Shown piece by piece: positions 1 to 8,447 of a stretch of 57,858 nucleotides of DNA (its first letter is position 1; each line of letters begins with the position of its first letter). Origin of the DNA: Cyanobacteriota bacterium (lineage in GTDB: Bacteria; Cyanobacteriota; Cyanobacteriia; PCC-6307; Cyanobiaceae); assembly GCA_026389285.1 (NCBI GenBank), contig JAPLID010000196.1, positions 1 through 57,858 on the forward strand. Direction: 5' to 3'. The notes below the pieces were generated by a model. It had not been told where the DNA came from. It saw only the letters and a program-made list of their open reading frames with translations, and did not search any database. The position numbers and the translations under genes are program-made.

Positions 1-3000
1 CAGGCCGGCAACTCGGTTGTCAATGCCAGCGGCACCGCCGAGTCCGCTGGCAGCCGCGACTCGTCGCTGTCTGCCGCCGATGCGCTCAGCGCCACGATCA
101 GCGGCACCAACAGCCAGACCGTCACCGCCATCAACGTCGATGGCCTGGCGATCGCCGGTCTGGCCAGCCGCACCTACGGCATCGACGACGCCGACATCAC
201 CGTCGCCAGCCCCAACAGCGTCCAGGCCGGCAGCGATCTTGGTCTCGATGTCAACGCCGTCAGCAACAGCCGGGTCACGGCCACCAGTGTCAGCACGGCC
301 TCCCTGGGGCCGATCACCCTGGTCGACAACGGTGTCGCCGCCACCGATCGTTTCACCACTCCGCTTGTCGGTGCCGCCTTCCCGCTGATCAATGGGGATC
401 GCATCCAGTTCGCCACCACCCCGACCGGCGGCAGCCTTGAGCCGAATCGGGATTACTTCGTTATCAATGTCATCCCGATCAGCGGCGAGTTCCAGATCAG
501 CTCCACCCTCGCCGGCGATCCCCTCGATGTCATCGCTGGCGACAGTGGCACGACGCTTGAGGCCTTCCGGCCGGCTGTCTCCACCGCTGACGCGATCAGC
601 ACCGTCACTGCCGTCCAGCTCGACCCCACCGGTGTTGGAATCGCTGGCTTGCAGGCCGGCGACAGCCTCGATCTCGACGCCACTGCCAACGACAGTGTGC
701 GCGCCACGGCCACCAGCGTCGCCGGCGGTGCTACGGCGGGTGTCAACCGGCTCGGCGGCCTCGACAATCTCGATGTGCAGCCGGTCAGCACCGTTGTGGC
801 GCTCACCGACACCACGGCGCTCAGCGGCAGCGATGCCTCGATCAGCAGCGTCGCCGGGGAGGCCGCCTACCTGCAGGCCACCAGCACCTTGGGTGATGCG
901 CTCAGTGAGGGCAACGTGCAGGTGTTGGGCTCCGATTCCAGCTCGATCACCGCAGGCGCCGATCTCTCCAGACTCAGCAGCGCCAGCCTCAGCCTGATCG
1001 CCGAGGCCACCAGCACCAAGGGCCGCGCTGACTCTCGCAGCGGCGCCGGTACCGGTGCCGGCAGCAGCACCGGCATCATCGGCAATGCCGTGCCCGATGC
1101 CAGCACCTACGGCCTGGTCAGTGCCGTCACCGACAGCAGCCAGAAGGCCGGCGCTGATCTGACGCTGCAGGCCAATGCCACCGCCGAGCTCACCGCCAGC
1201 TCCAGGACTGTGGGTGGCAGCAGCACCCTCAGCTCGTTGTGGTCGCAGAACAATGTTCTCTCCACCTTCGACCCCAATGCCTCGACGCCCAGCCTGATTG
1301 GCCCGCAATTCCTGGCGGATGGCCAGGAGGTGCAGCTCGACAGCACTAATGCCCCGACACTCGGCCTGGATCCCGATACGGACTACACCGTGCGTCTGCT
1401 GGCCACAACTGGGGTGGATCCCACCGGCAACACGGTGACCATGCCCGCGGACATCACTTACGCCGATGGTGACCCGATCCGCTTCCGGCTCAACAGCACC
1501 ACGGTCGCCAACGCGTCCGCCAGCCGCTACGGCCTTGAGCTGGGTACCACCTATTACGTCAAAGGCGGTGGCAGCACCTTCCAGCTGGCCACGGCGCCCG
1601 GTGGGCCCGCCATCGACCTGACCGATGACACCAGTGGTCTGGCCGATCAGCTGGTGGATTCCGATCGCTTCCAGTTGCTGGAGCCTCCGGCCCTGCCTGG
1701 CGCCGCCTACACCGTCGCCACCCTGACTCCCGTCGCCGGCGGGGGCCTGAGTGTGATCCTGCCCTCCGAATCCACCGCCTTTGCCGGCAGCCGTCAGGCC
1801 GGCATCACCCTGGCTGACCCCGCGGCTCTCGACCTGGCCCAGCTCAACGCGGTCGATGGCAGTGGCCTGGCCGGCAGAAGCGGCTTGATGTCCCTGCTCT
1901 CGGGTGCCAGCTCGACGATCACGGCCTTTGCCGATGGCGTTCTCAGTGCCCTCAGCCGCAACGTGGCCAGCGATGCCACCGCCAGCGCCGGTCTGTTGGT
2001 CGAGGGCATCCGCGACACCGCGATCACGGCCGGTAGCGATGGCACGGTCAACAGCCGCGCCACCATCGCTGCGGTGGTCGATGCCAGCACCACTGGCGAC
2101 AACGCCCTGCTCGACAACAGCCTGGCCAACCTCAATGTCAGTGCCACCGGTCTTACCGCCAGCGCCGCCAACCAGGACATCAGCATTGCTGCTGCAGGTG
2201 ATGTGCTTTCCAGTGCCAGCCTCTCCGGACGCAGCACCGCCAGCGCCGTGCTGGGTGATAGCGACGCCCTGGCGACCCTGCAGGCCACTGGCCTCGAGGC
2301 CCTTGATGCCGGCTTCAGCGCCACCATCGGCCAGCAGGGTGACATCACGGCCTCGGCCGTCATCGGCTCGGTGGCGGCTCCGCTGCTGGTTGAGGCGATC
2401 AGCGCTGCCAGCGGCGATGCCACGGCCCAGGCCGCCAGCACGGCGATCGGCATCCTCGGCAGCTACGACACCGTCAGCACCAGCTTCTCCAGCCTGCAGG
2501 CCGGTGCCGCCCAGGGCGACATCGCCGGCAGTGCCAATGTCACTCTGCAGCTCAAGGCCACTGCCGTCGATGGCGCCGCCAGTGCCAGCCTTAGCGATAT
2601 CAGCGGCCTCGGCTCGGTGGATATCTTCGGCATCAAGGACATGGCGCTCATCGCTGGTTCGGACCTCAGCCGCATCGATGCCACGGCCATCGGCCGCGCC
2701 AGCCTGCTGGCCCAGAGTGTCGAACTCGATGCCACCAGCACCGGCAGCACCACGGTGAACGGTCTGTTCAGTTCGGTTGCCAGTGCGCTGCCCGTAAGCT
2801 TTGCTGAGAACGGCAAGATTGCCGCCTTCGCGCAGCAGAGTTCCTTCTCCCAGAGCATCTCCGTGAACGGCTCAGCCAGTTCCTCCCTTAGTAATGACAG
2901 CACGGGCATCGGCAATGCCTTGATCACCATCGGCGCTGCCGGCGCCCTTGACTCCCGTGTCATCTCCCAGGTTGACAGTCGCGCCCAGTCCGTGGCTGGC

Positions 3001-3015
3001 TCGGTCAACGCCTGA
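1..3015 (+). CDS. 3' part of a giant repetitive secreted surface protein (type I secretion substrate candidate)
   Basis: The reading frame is open from the first base of the window to the TGA at 3013-3015, so at least 1004 C-terminal residues are present and the start lies upstream. The protein is rich in Ala, Ser, Thr, Asp and Gly and is built of degenerate beta-strand repeats of the type G-(I/L)-x-x-(I/L)-x-AG-(S/A)-D-(L/G). At about 350-540 and 1430-1660 the repeats are interrupted by modules with a G-D-x-I-x-F ... Y-(F/Y)-V ... F-Q-(I/L) pattern, which resembles modules in phage tail fibres and adhesins. There is no cysteine-rich or catalytic segment. The stop overlaps the start of the foldase gene (TGATG), and exporter genes follow, so secretion by that exporter is inferred. 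Cell-surface adhesion or an S-layer-like role is a guess. Confidence 0.8.
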   Translation, partial: QAGNSVVNASGTAESAGSRDSSLSAADALSATISGTNSQTVTAINVDGLAIAGLASRTYGIDDADITVASPNSVQAGSDLGLDVNAVSNSRVTATSVSTASLGPITLVDNGVAATDRFTTPLVGAAFPLINGDRIQFATTPTGGSLEPNRDYFVINVIPISGEFQISSTLAGDPLDVIAGDSGTTLEAFRPAVSTADAISTVTAVQLDPTGVGIAGLQAGDSLDLDATANDSVRATATSVAGGATAGVNRLGGLDNLDVQPVSTVVALTDTTALSGSDASISSVAGEAAYLQATSTLGDALSEGNVQVLGSDSSSITAGADLSRLSSASLSLIAEATSTKGRADSRSGAGTGAGSSTGIIGNAVPDASTYGLVSAVTDSSQKAGADLTLQANATAELTASSRTVGGSSTLSSLWSQNNVLSTFDPNASTPSLIGPQFLADGQEVQLDSTNAPTLGLDPDTDYTVRLLATTGVDPTGNTVTMPADITYADGDPIRFRLNSTTVANASASRYGLELGTTYYVKGGGSTFQLATAPGGPAIDLTDDTSGLADQLVDSDRFQLLEPPALPGAAYTVATLTPVAGGGLSVILPSESTAFAGSRQAGITLADPAALDLAQLNAVDGSGLAGRSGLMSLLSGASSTITAFADGVLSALSRNVASDATASAGLLVEGIRDTAITAGSDGTVNSRATIAAVVDASTTGDNALLDNSLANLNVSATGLTASAANQDISIAAAGDVLSSASLSGRSTASAVLGDSDALATLQATGLEALDAGFSATIGQQGDITASAVIGSVAAPLLVEAISAASGDATAQAASTAIGILGSYDTVSTSFSSLQAGAAQGDIAGSANVTLQLKATAVDGAASASLSDISGLGSVDIFGIKDMALIAGSDLSRIDATAIGRASLLAQSVELDATSTGSTTVNGLFSSVASALPVSFAENGKIAAFAQQSSFSQSISVNGSASSSLSNDSTGIGNALITIGAAGALDSRVISQVDSRAQSVAGSVNA

Positions 3016-3941
3016 TGCTGCCTGCCGATCAGCTGCCTGCGGATCTCCGCGAGGCGGTGGCCGCCATCTCCCGTCAACCGATCGCTGAATTGTTGCTGCA
3101 GCGGGGCATTCTCCGCCAGACAGCGACTGAACTGCTGTTGCAGCGGCTGCGCGATTCGGTGACCTTCACCGCCGAAGAGGAGCCCCTAGTGCTGACCAGG
3201 CTCTGGGACGGGGTGCCCGGTGATCCCCCCGCCAACCTGCGCGGCGATTGGATTGCCACCCTGCCGGAGTTGATTCAGGGGCCATTGCGGGATCGCTGGA
3301 ATCTGATCCGGCTCCAGAAATGGATTGAAAACACCTATCAGGAGCGGCTTGAGCCCTATTTTCTCGTGCGCCGGGCCGATCTGGAGCAGGTTGTCTACGG
3401 CATGATCAGGCTGCGCAACCAAGGGGCTGCCGAGGAGCTCTATCTGCGCCTTCTTGACGATGACGCCGATTTCGGCAGCTTGGCCCGCACCCATTCGCTC
3501 GGTGAAGAGCGCTACACCCGTGGCCTGGTGGGGCCGATGTTGATTAGCCAGCCCCATGCCACGATCCGCGCCGTGCTCGACAAGCTCACCGTCGGTGAGG
3601 TGAATCCGCCGTTCCGCGTCGACACCTGGGTGCTGTTGGTGCAGATGGAGCACCGCCTGCCCGCCAGCCTCAACGACGCCACCCGGCTACAGCTCTACAA
3701 CGAGCTGTTCCAGAAAGACCTCGAAGCGACCTTGGATGAACAGCTGCAGGGGGTCTACCCCACCCTGCTGCCGGCCCCTGCGTTGCCCATGGCCGCCGCC
3801 GTGACTGTTGAGCCCGAGCCGGTAGCTGCGCCCATGCCGGAAGCTGTTGACAGGCAGGAAGCTGGTTCGGCTCAGGAAGGTGAGCCAGCTCCCCAGATTG
3901 AACCTGCAACGGTTTCTGCTGTAGACCCGGGGAAGTCCTGA
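3015..3941 (+). CDS. Parvulin/SurA-like peptidylprolyl isomerase of the type I secretion operon
   Basis: The 308-residue protein has a helical N-terminal half (residues about 1-125) and a parvulin-like region (about 130-225) with the family pattern of a helix rich in Glu and Leu, DFGSLAR, a Gly-rich GLVGPM turn and a WVLLVQMEHR strand. A Pro/Ala/Glu-rich tail (about 255-308) follows. No signal peptide is visible, so it may act in the cytoplasm, for example by keeping the large substrate unfolded or by assisting the exporter. The ATG overlaps the stop of the giant protein, and the ABC exporter starts 3 bp after its stop, which strongly suggests one operon. Similar isomerase-like genes are known beside cyanobacterial HlyB/HlyD-type exporters. 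Enzymatic activity is not shown by the sequence. Confidence 0.75.
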   Translation: MLPADQLPADLREAVAAISRQPIAELLLQRGILRQTATELLLQRLRDSVTFTAEEEPLVLTRLWDGVPGDPPANLRGDWIATLPELIQGPLRDRWNLIRLQKWIENTYQERLEPYFLVRRADLEQVVYGMIRLRNQGAAEELYLRLLDDDADFGSLARTHSLGEERYTRGLVGPMLISQPHATIRAVLDKLTVGEVNPPFRVDTWVLLVQMEHRLPASLNDATRLQLYNELFQKDLEATLDEQLQGVYPTLLPAPALPMAAAVTVEPEPVAAPMPEAVDRQEAGSAQEGEPAPQIEPATVSAVDPGKS

Positions 3942-3944
3942 TCA

Positions 3945-6900
3945 ATGGCAGATCCCGGCCAGCTGCTTGAACTGCTGCGGTCCTTTCCGTTCCTGGCTGA
4001 TCAACCGCCGGATGTGCTCGATCGGCTTGTCGCCCAGGGGCAGTTGCTGCGTTTCAGCCTCGGCCAGCCGATCAGCCGGCTCGACCAGGCGCCGCCGCAG
4101 ATGTTCTTCCTGCTGCAGGGCACGGCACGGTCGGTGGTGATGGCGGCACGTTTGCCAAAGGGGGTTGCCACTCTGCAGCGCCTGGACCCTGGCGCCGTGA
4201 TGGGTTGGACCGCCCTCAGCAGCACGCGCAACTGGGAAACGATTCTGGCCTCCACGGATCTCGTGGTCCTGGCCCTGCCCCATGTGGCCCTGCGCCAGGA
4301 GATGGCGAACCACGCCCCCCTGGCTCAACGCATCGGCAACAGCGTCAATCCTTCGGAATTGTTCGCCGTTCTCGATGCCCATCTGCGCGATTATCCGCGC
4401 GCCCTTTCCCATGAGGTGGTGGAAGCGGCTGTGGCCCTGGCCGATGGCACCCGCGCTGTAGCCATGAGCCCCGCCCAGGTCGCAGCCACCACCTTTCCCC
4501 AGGATCGCCTGTGGTTGGTGGCTGCCGGTGGGGGGCTGCCCTTGGGGACAGCCCTGCCCACCAGCCTGCCCCTGGATGGTGATCAACCGATGCGCGTGCT
4601 CGGTGTCGATCGCGTGGCCCTGGGAACCCTGGTCGATCCCACCGCACCGATCGACGGCGATGGGGCCGCTGGCGATACTCCGCCGCCGGGTTGGGAGGCC
4701 TTGCTGCTCGATCGCTGGGAAGCCCATCGCCGCCAGCTGGATGACGACGCCATTGCGGCTGCCCCTGAGCTGCCGCCCCCGGATTTCGATGAGCCAGCCG
4801 ATGACAGCAAACGTTCGCCTTTGTCCTATCCCTGGTATCGGGGCGTAGGCCCGCTGGAATCGCCGATTTCAGCCTTCCGCATGCTCAGTGATCACCTGGC
4901 CCTGCCCTTTCGCCGCGAGTTGCTGCGGCGGGTGTTCACCGATCAGGTCAAACGGCATGGCCAAGCGTCCCTGGCCCTGGCTGGTGCTGTGGCCGAATCG
5001 ATCGGTCTGCAAACCCAATTGCTGGAGATCAGTGCCGCTGCGATCACGCGCATGGAGTTCCCGCTGATGATTCGCTGGGGCAATGGGCTGGCCCTGATCT
5101 ATCGCGGCGACAGCAGTGGCCTGGTGCTGGGCATTCCTTCGGTTGGCAACCAGGAACTCACACCCGAAGAGTTCAAGGAGCAGTGGGGAGAGGAAGGTGA
5201 AGTGCTCTCGATGCGCGTCAATACCCTGACCCCCCAGCGTAAGTTCGGCTTCCGCTGGTTTCTGCCGGCTCTGCAACAACACCGGACCATCTTGCTGGAG
5301 GTATTGCTGGCCAGTTTCTTCGTGCAGTTGTTCGGTCTGGTGAATCCCCTACTGATTCAGCAGGTGATTGATAAGGTAATTATCAATAACAGCCCCAGCG
5401 CCCTTGGGGTGCTGGGAACCTTGCTGGTGGTGTTCGCCGTTTTCGAAGGCTTGCTGCTCTGTCTGCGAACCTTCTTGTTTGTTGATACCACCAACCGTAT
5501 TGATCTGGCCCTCGGAACTCAGATCATTGACCACTTGTTAAGGCTACCGCTCAGTTATTTTGATCGCCGTCCTGTTGGTGAGGTCAGCAGCCGTATTGGT
5601 GAGTTGGAAAAAATTCGTTCGTTCTTGACGGGTACGGCACTGACGACAATTCTAGATGCCATTTTTTCATTGCTCTATATCGTTGTCATGGTGATCTACA
5701 GCTGGGAGCTGACCTTGCTCACCCTCGCTGTGATTCCGGTATTGGTGGTGCTCACTCTCACCGTCTCGCCCATGGTCCGCACCCAGTTGCAGAGCCGCTC
5801 GGTGGCCAATGCCCGTGCCCAGAGTCACCTATTGGAAGTGCTCAGCAGCATGATGACGGTCAAGGCTCAAAATATTGAGTTGCGTAGCCGTTGGAAATGG
5901 CAAGATCTCTACACTGACTTTGTCGCTGAAGGTTTTGATAACACCTTGCTCAGCACCACCGCCAATACCTTCAGTGCCTTCCTCAACAAACTCTCAAGCT
6001 TGCTCGTGATCTGGGGAGGAGCATCGCTTGTTCTGGAGGGCAAACTCAGCCTTGGCGAACTAATTGCTTTTCGGGTCATTTCCGGCTATGTCACCGGCCC
6101 GCTGTTGCGGATGACCTCAATCTGGCAAACGGTGCAGGAGACAGCCCTGTCGCTAGAGCGACTGAGCGATGTGATCGACCATCCCCAGGAGGCACCGGAG
6201 GACAATGCCAGCCGCATCATCATGCCGGCCATTGAAGGCAAGATTGAATTCCAAAATATCCATTTCCGTTATAAGCATTCCTCGCCTTTACTGCTCAAGG
6301 GTGTGTCACTCACCATCCCCCGCGGCAAATTTGTGGCCGTGGTCGGCACCAGTGGTTCCGGCAAGAGCACCCTCACCAAGCTTGTGGCCAGACTTTACAA
6401 TCCAGAGCTCGGATGTGTGCTGGTGGATGGAATCGATATTGCCAAAGTAGAGCTCTACTCACTTCGCCGCCAAATCGGCATCGTTCCCCAGGACAGTGTG
6501 CTGTTCGATGGCTCGGTCGAAGAAAATATCACCCTGACTAATCCGGAAGCCACCAGTGAAGAGATTCTTGAGGCCGCCAACATTGCGGCAGCCCATGATT
6601 TCATCATGGATCTTCCTGCTGGTTACTCCACCCAGGTCGGTGAGCGAGGTAGCGGCCTTTCTGGTGGCCAGAGGCAGCGGATCGCCATTGCCCGCACGAT
6701 TCTGCAGAAGCCGCGGATGTTGATCATGGATGAAGCCACCTCGGCGCTGGACTATCAGACTGAGCGGGTGGTGAGCGAAAATCTGATGCAGGTCTTGAAG
6801 GGTTGTACGGTGCTGTTCATCACCCACCGTCTTTCTTCGATCGTTAACGCCGACTTGATTGTCTGCATGGGTAATGGGGCCGTGCTTGAAGCCGGCACGC

Positions 6901-7049
6901 ACGAGGAACTGATGGCGGTGCGGGGTGCTTACTACGTGCTCTTCCGCCAACAAGGCCGCTCTTCCTCTTCCTCTTCCTCCTCCTCCTCCAGCGGTACCCC
7001 ACCGATTGCCAAGGTGGGCTTCCCGATCAACTATGCCGTCGGGACTTGA
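3945..7049 (+). CDS. Type I secretion ABC exporter with N-terminal cyclic-nucleotide-binding-like domain (HetC-like architecture)
   Basis: The 1034-residue protein has, in order: a cyclic-nucleotide-binding-like fold (about 10-150), a variable linker, a peptidase-like domain (about 290-425), a six-helix membrane domain (about 440-720) and an ATPase domain (about 755-990). Walker A GTSGSGKST is near residue 800, the signature LSGGQRQR near 905 and Walker B MLIMDEATSALD near 925. The peptidase-like domain lacks the Cys-containing motif of active C39 bacteriocin peptidases, so a non-cleaving C39-like docking domain is inferred. The arrangement resembles cyanobacterial HetC and related exporters. 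A run of 11 serines is encoded at 6960-6992 just before the C-terminus. It lies between the foldase and the HlyD-type adaptor genes and should export the neighbouring repetitive proteins across both membranes together with an outer-membrane TolC encoded elsewhere. Confidence 0.92.
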   Translation: MADPGQLLELLRSFPFLADQPPDVLDRLVAQGQLLRFSLGQPISRLDQAPPQMFFLLQGTARSVVMAARLPKGVATLQRLDPGAVMGWTALSSTRNWETILASTDLVVLALPHVALRQEMANHAPLAQRIGNSVNPSELFAVLDAHLRDYPRALSHEVVEAAVALADGTRAVAMSPAQVAATTFPQDRLWLVAAGGGLPLGTALPTSLPLDGDQPMRVLGVDRVALGTLVDPTAPIDGDGAAGDTPPPGWEALLLDRWEAHRRQLDDDAIAAAPELPPPDFDEPADDSKRSPLSYPWYRGVGPLESPISAFRMLSDHLALPFRRELLRRVFTDQVKRHGQASLALAGAVAESIGLQTQLLEISAAAITRMEFPLMIRWGNGLALIYRGDSSGLVLGIPSVGNQELTPEEFKEQWGEEGEVLSMRVNTLTPQRKFGFRWFLPALQQHRTILLEVLLASFFVQLFGLVNPLLIQQVIDKVIINNSPSALGVLGTLLVVFAVFEGLLLCLRTFLFVDTTNRIDLALGTQIIDHLLRLPLSYFDRRPVGEVSSRIGELEKIRSFLTGTALTTILDAIFSLLYIVVMVIYSWELTLLTLAVIPVLVVLTLTVSPMVRTQLQSRSVANARAQSHLLEVLSSMMTVKAQNIELRSRWKWQDLYTDFVAEGFDNTLLSTTANTFSAFLNKLSSLLVIWGGASLVLEGKLSLGELIAFRVISGYVTGPLLRMTSIWQTVQETALSLERLSDVIDHPQEAPEDNASRIIMPAIEGKIEFQNIHFRYKHSSPLLLKGVSLTIPRGKFVAVVGTSGSGKSTLTKLVARLYNPELGCVLVDGIDIAKVELYSLRRQIGIVPQDSVLFDGSVEENITLTNPEATSEEILEAANIAAAHDFIMDLPAGYSTQVGERGSGLSGGQRQRIAIARTILQKPRMLIMDEATSALDYQTERVVSENLMQVLKGCTVLFITHRLSSIVNADLIVCMGNGAVLEAGTHEELMAVRGAYYVLFRQQGRSSSSSSSSSSSGTPPIAKVGFPINYAVGT
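6960..6989 (+). repeat. (TCY)10 microsatellite encoding poly-serine
   Basis: Ten consecutive TCT/TCC codons, initially as alternating TCT TCC hexamers, followed by AGC. They give an 11-serine run near the end of the exporter. The 3- or 6-base unit means slippage would change the length of the serine run without shifting the frame. Confidence 0.9.
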
Positions 7050-7061
7050 GGTGGGCTGCAA

Positions 7062-8447
7062 GTGACGTCCGCTCCATCCCCAAAGCCTGCCACTTCAGCG
7101 CCAGAAGAGGCCGCAGATTCGCTGGTCGCTGCCCAGCCACCAGCACCGCCTTCCAGTCCGCCCACTCCTGAACAGCGGCCTCGGGGTCAGCAGCGTCGCC
7201 GTACAACCCTGCCGCGCAGCACCCGGGGTTGGAGCCGGAGCATCATCTGGACCTTGATCGGTCTCACCAGTTTTGGCGTGATTTACGGCTTGATTGCCCG
7301 CATCGAAACCTCGGTCAATGCCAACGGCAAATTGCGACCCAAGGGTGGAGTGACCACGGTCACCGCGCCATTCAATGCTCCCGTTGTCAGGGTGTTGGTC
7401 AAGGAAGGTCAGGTGGTGAAGGCTGGTCAGCCCCTGATTCTTCTGCGTGAAAAGGCCTTACGGGACCAGCTCAGCCATCTGGTTGGTCAGCGTGAGCTCT
7501 GGCGCAGCCAAACCAATGTGCTGGCCAATCGTCTTGGCTTGCCCGCCCTACCGCCGGCCACCGCTGCCGCTCGCCGCCAGTTCAACATTGAGCAGCGGGA
7601 GGTGGCATTACGCGAAAATGCTGCCGCCCAGGAAAAGCAGCGAAGCATCATCAACCTCCAGCAACAGGTCACCGATCTAGAGGCACTGCAACATAAACAG
7701 ATGATCGAGTTCAACATCACTGCCCGGATGGTGGGGCTGGTCAGAGAGGGAGCGATGGCCCAGCTGGAGCTGGATCGTCAGCAGGAAAGACTGGCGGAGT
7801 TGAAGGGCACGATTGCCCGCACGAAGAAGGAGCTGGAATCTGCGCGCTATCGCATTCGTGAAAGTCAAATCAAGCAGCAGCAGATTCCGGCGGCTGAACT
7901 CAAACAGCTCTATGCCCAGTATAACAATGCCAAGCTGCAATTCTCTGCAGTTGATTCCAGCATTGGTGATATTAACGATCGCATTTTTCTCGGCCGTCTC
8001 TTGGCGCCCGTTGCTGGCAAGGTCTTTAATCTCAACATCAAACCCGGCGAGATTGCCAGTCCTGCCCGCATAGCCCTGCAAATCGTCCCACTCTCGCGCC
8101 TGGATGTGGAGCTGTCTGTCTCCAACCGCGATATAGGTTTCCTGGAGGTCGGAATGCCCGTGGATGTGCGGGTTACGTCGTTCCCCTTCACCGATTACGG
8201 CGCCCTTGAAGGCACGATTGTGCGGATCGGCGCTGATGCTCTACCCCCGGATCAGACGAACCCCCAGGAGTCCTTCCCGGTTCTGGTGAAGATCAAGACC
8301 AACGAGCTCTCGCGCAAGGGGCGCAGCTATGCCCTGCGTCCAGGCATGGCGGTGACGGCCCTGATCCAAATGGGTTCCCGACCGGTGATCTCGCTAATCA
8401 GTGATCGATTCGGCAGCTTCATGGAATCCAGCCGCGCTATCCGTTGA
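7062..8447 (+). CDS. HlyD-family membrane fusion protein (type I secretion adaptor)
   Basis: The 461-residue protein has a Pro/Ala-rich cytoplasmic N-terminus, one membrane segment (about residues 62-82, after a basic stretch), a beta-barrel/lipoyl-like half-motif (about 95-130), a long coiled coil (about 145-290) rich in Glu, Gln and Arg, and a C-terminal beta domain with the LAPVAGKVFNL and PGEIASPA motifs typical of HlyD. It bridges the inner-membrane ABC exporter and an outer-membrane channel in the periplasm. The GTG start lies 12 bp after the exporter stop, so it is the last gene of the operon. Its 3' end overlaps the end of the convergent RTX-like gene by 11 bp. No TolC homologue is in the window. 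Confidence 0.93.
   Translation: MTSAPSPKPATSAPEEAADSLVAAQPPAPPSSPPTPEQRPRGQQRRRTTLPRSTRGWSRSIIWTLIGLTSFGVIYGLIARIETSVNANGKLRPKGGVTTVTAPFNAPVVRVLVKEGQVVKAGQPLILLREKALRDQLSHLVGQRELWRSQTNVLANRLGLPALPPATAAARRQFNIEQREVALRENAAAQEKQRSIINLQQQVTDLEALQHKQMIEFNITARMVGLVREGAMAQLELDRQQERLAELKGTIARTKKELESARYRIRESQIKQQQIPAAELKQLYAQYNNAKLQFSAVDSSIGDINDRIFLGRLLAPVAGKVFNLNIKPGEIASPARIALQIVPLSRLDVELSVSNRDIGFLEVGMPVDVRVTSFPFTDYGALEGTIVRIGADALPPDQTNPQESFPVLVKIKTNELSRKGRSYALRPGMAVTALIQMGSRPVISLISDRFGSFMESSRAIR

Noticed and set aside
3945..7049. Active C39 bacteriocin-processing peptidase in the exporter
   Set aside because: The catalytic-cysteine motif is not seen in the peptidase-like domain, so cleavage of a leader peptide is not supported.
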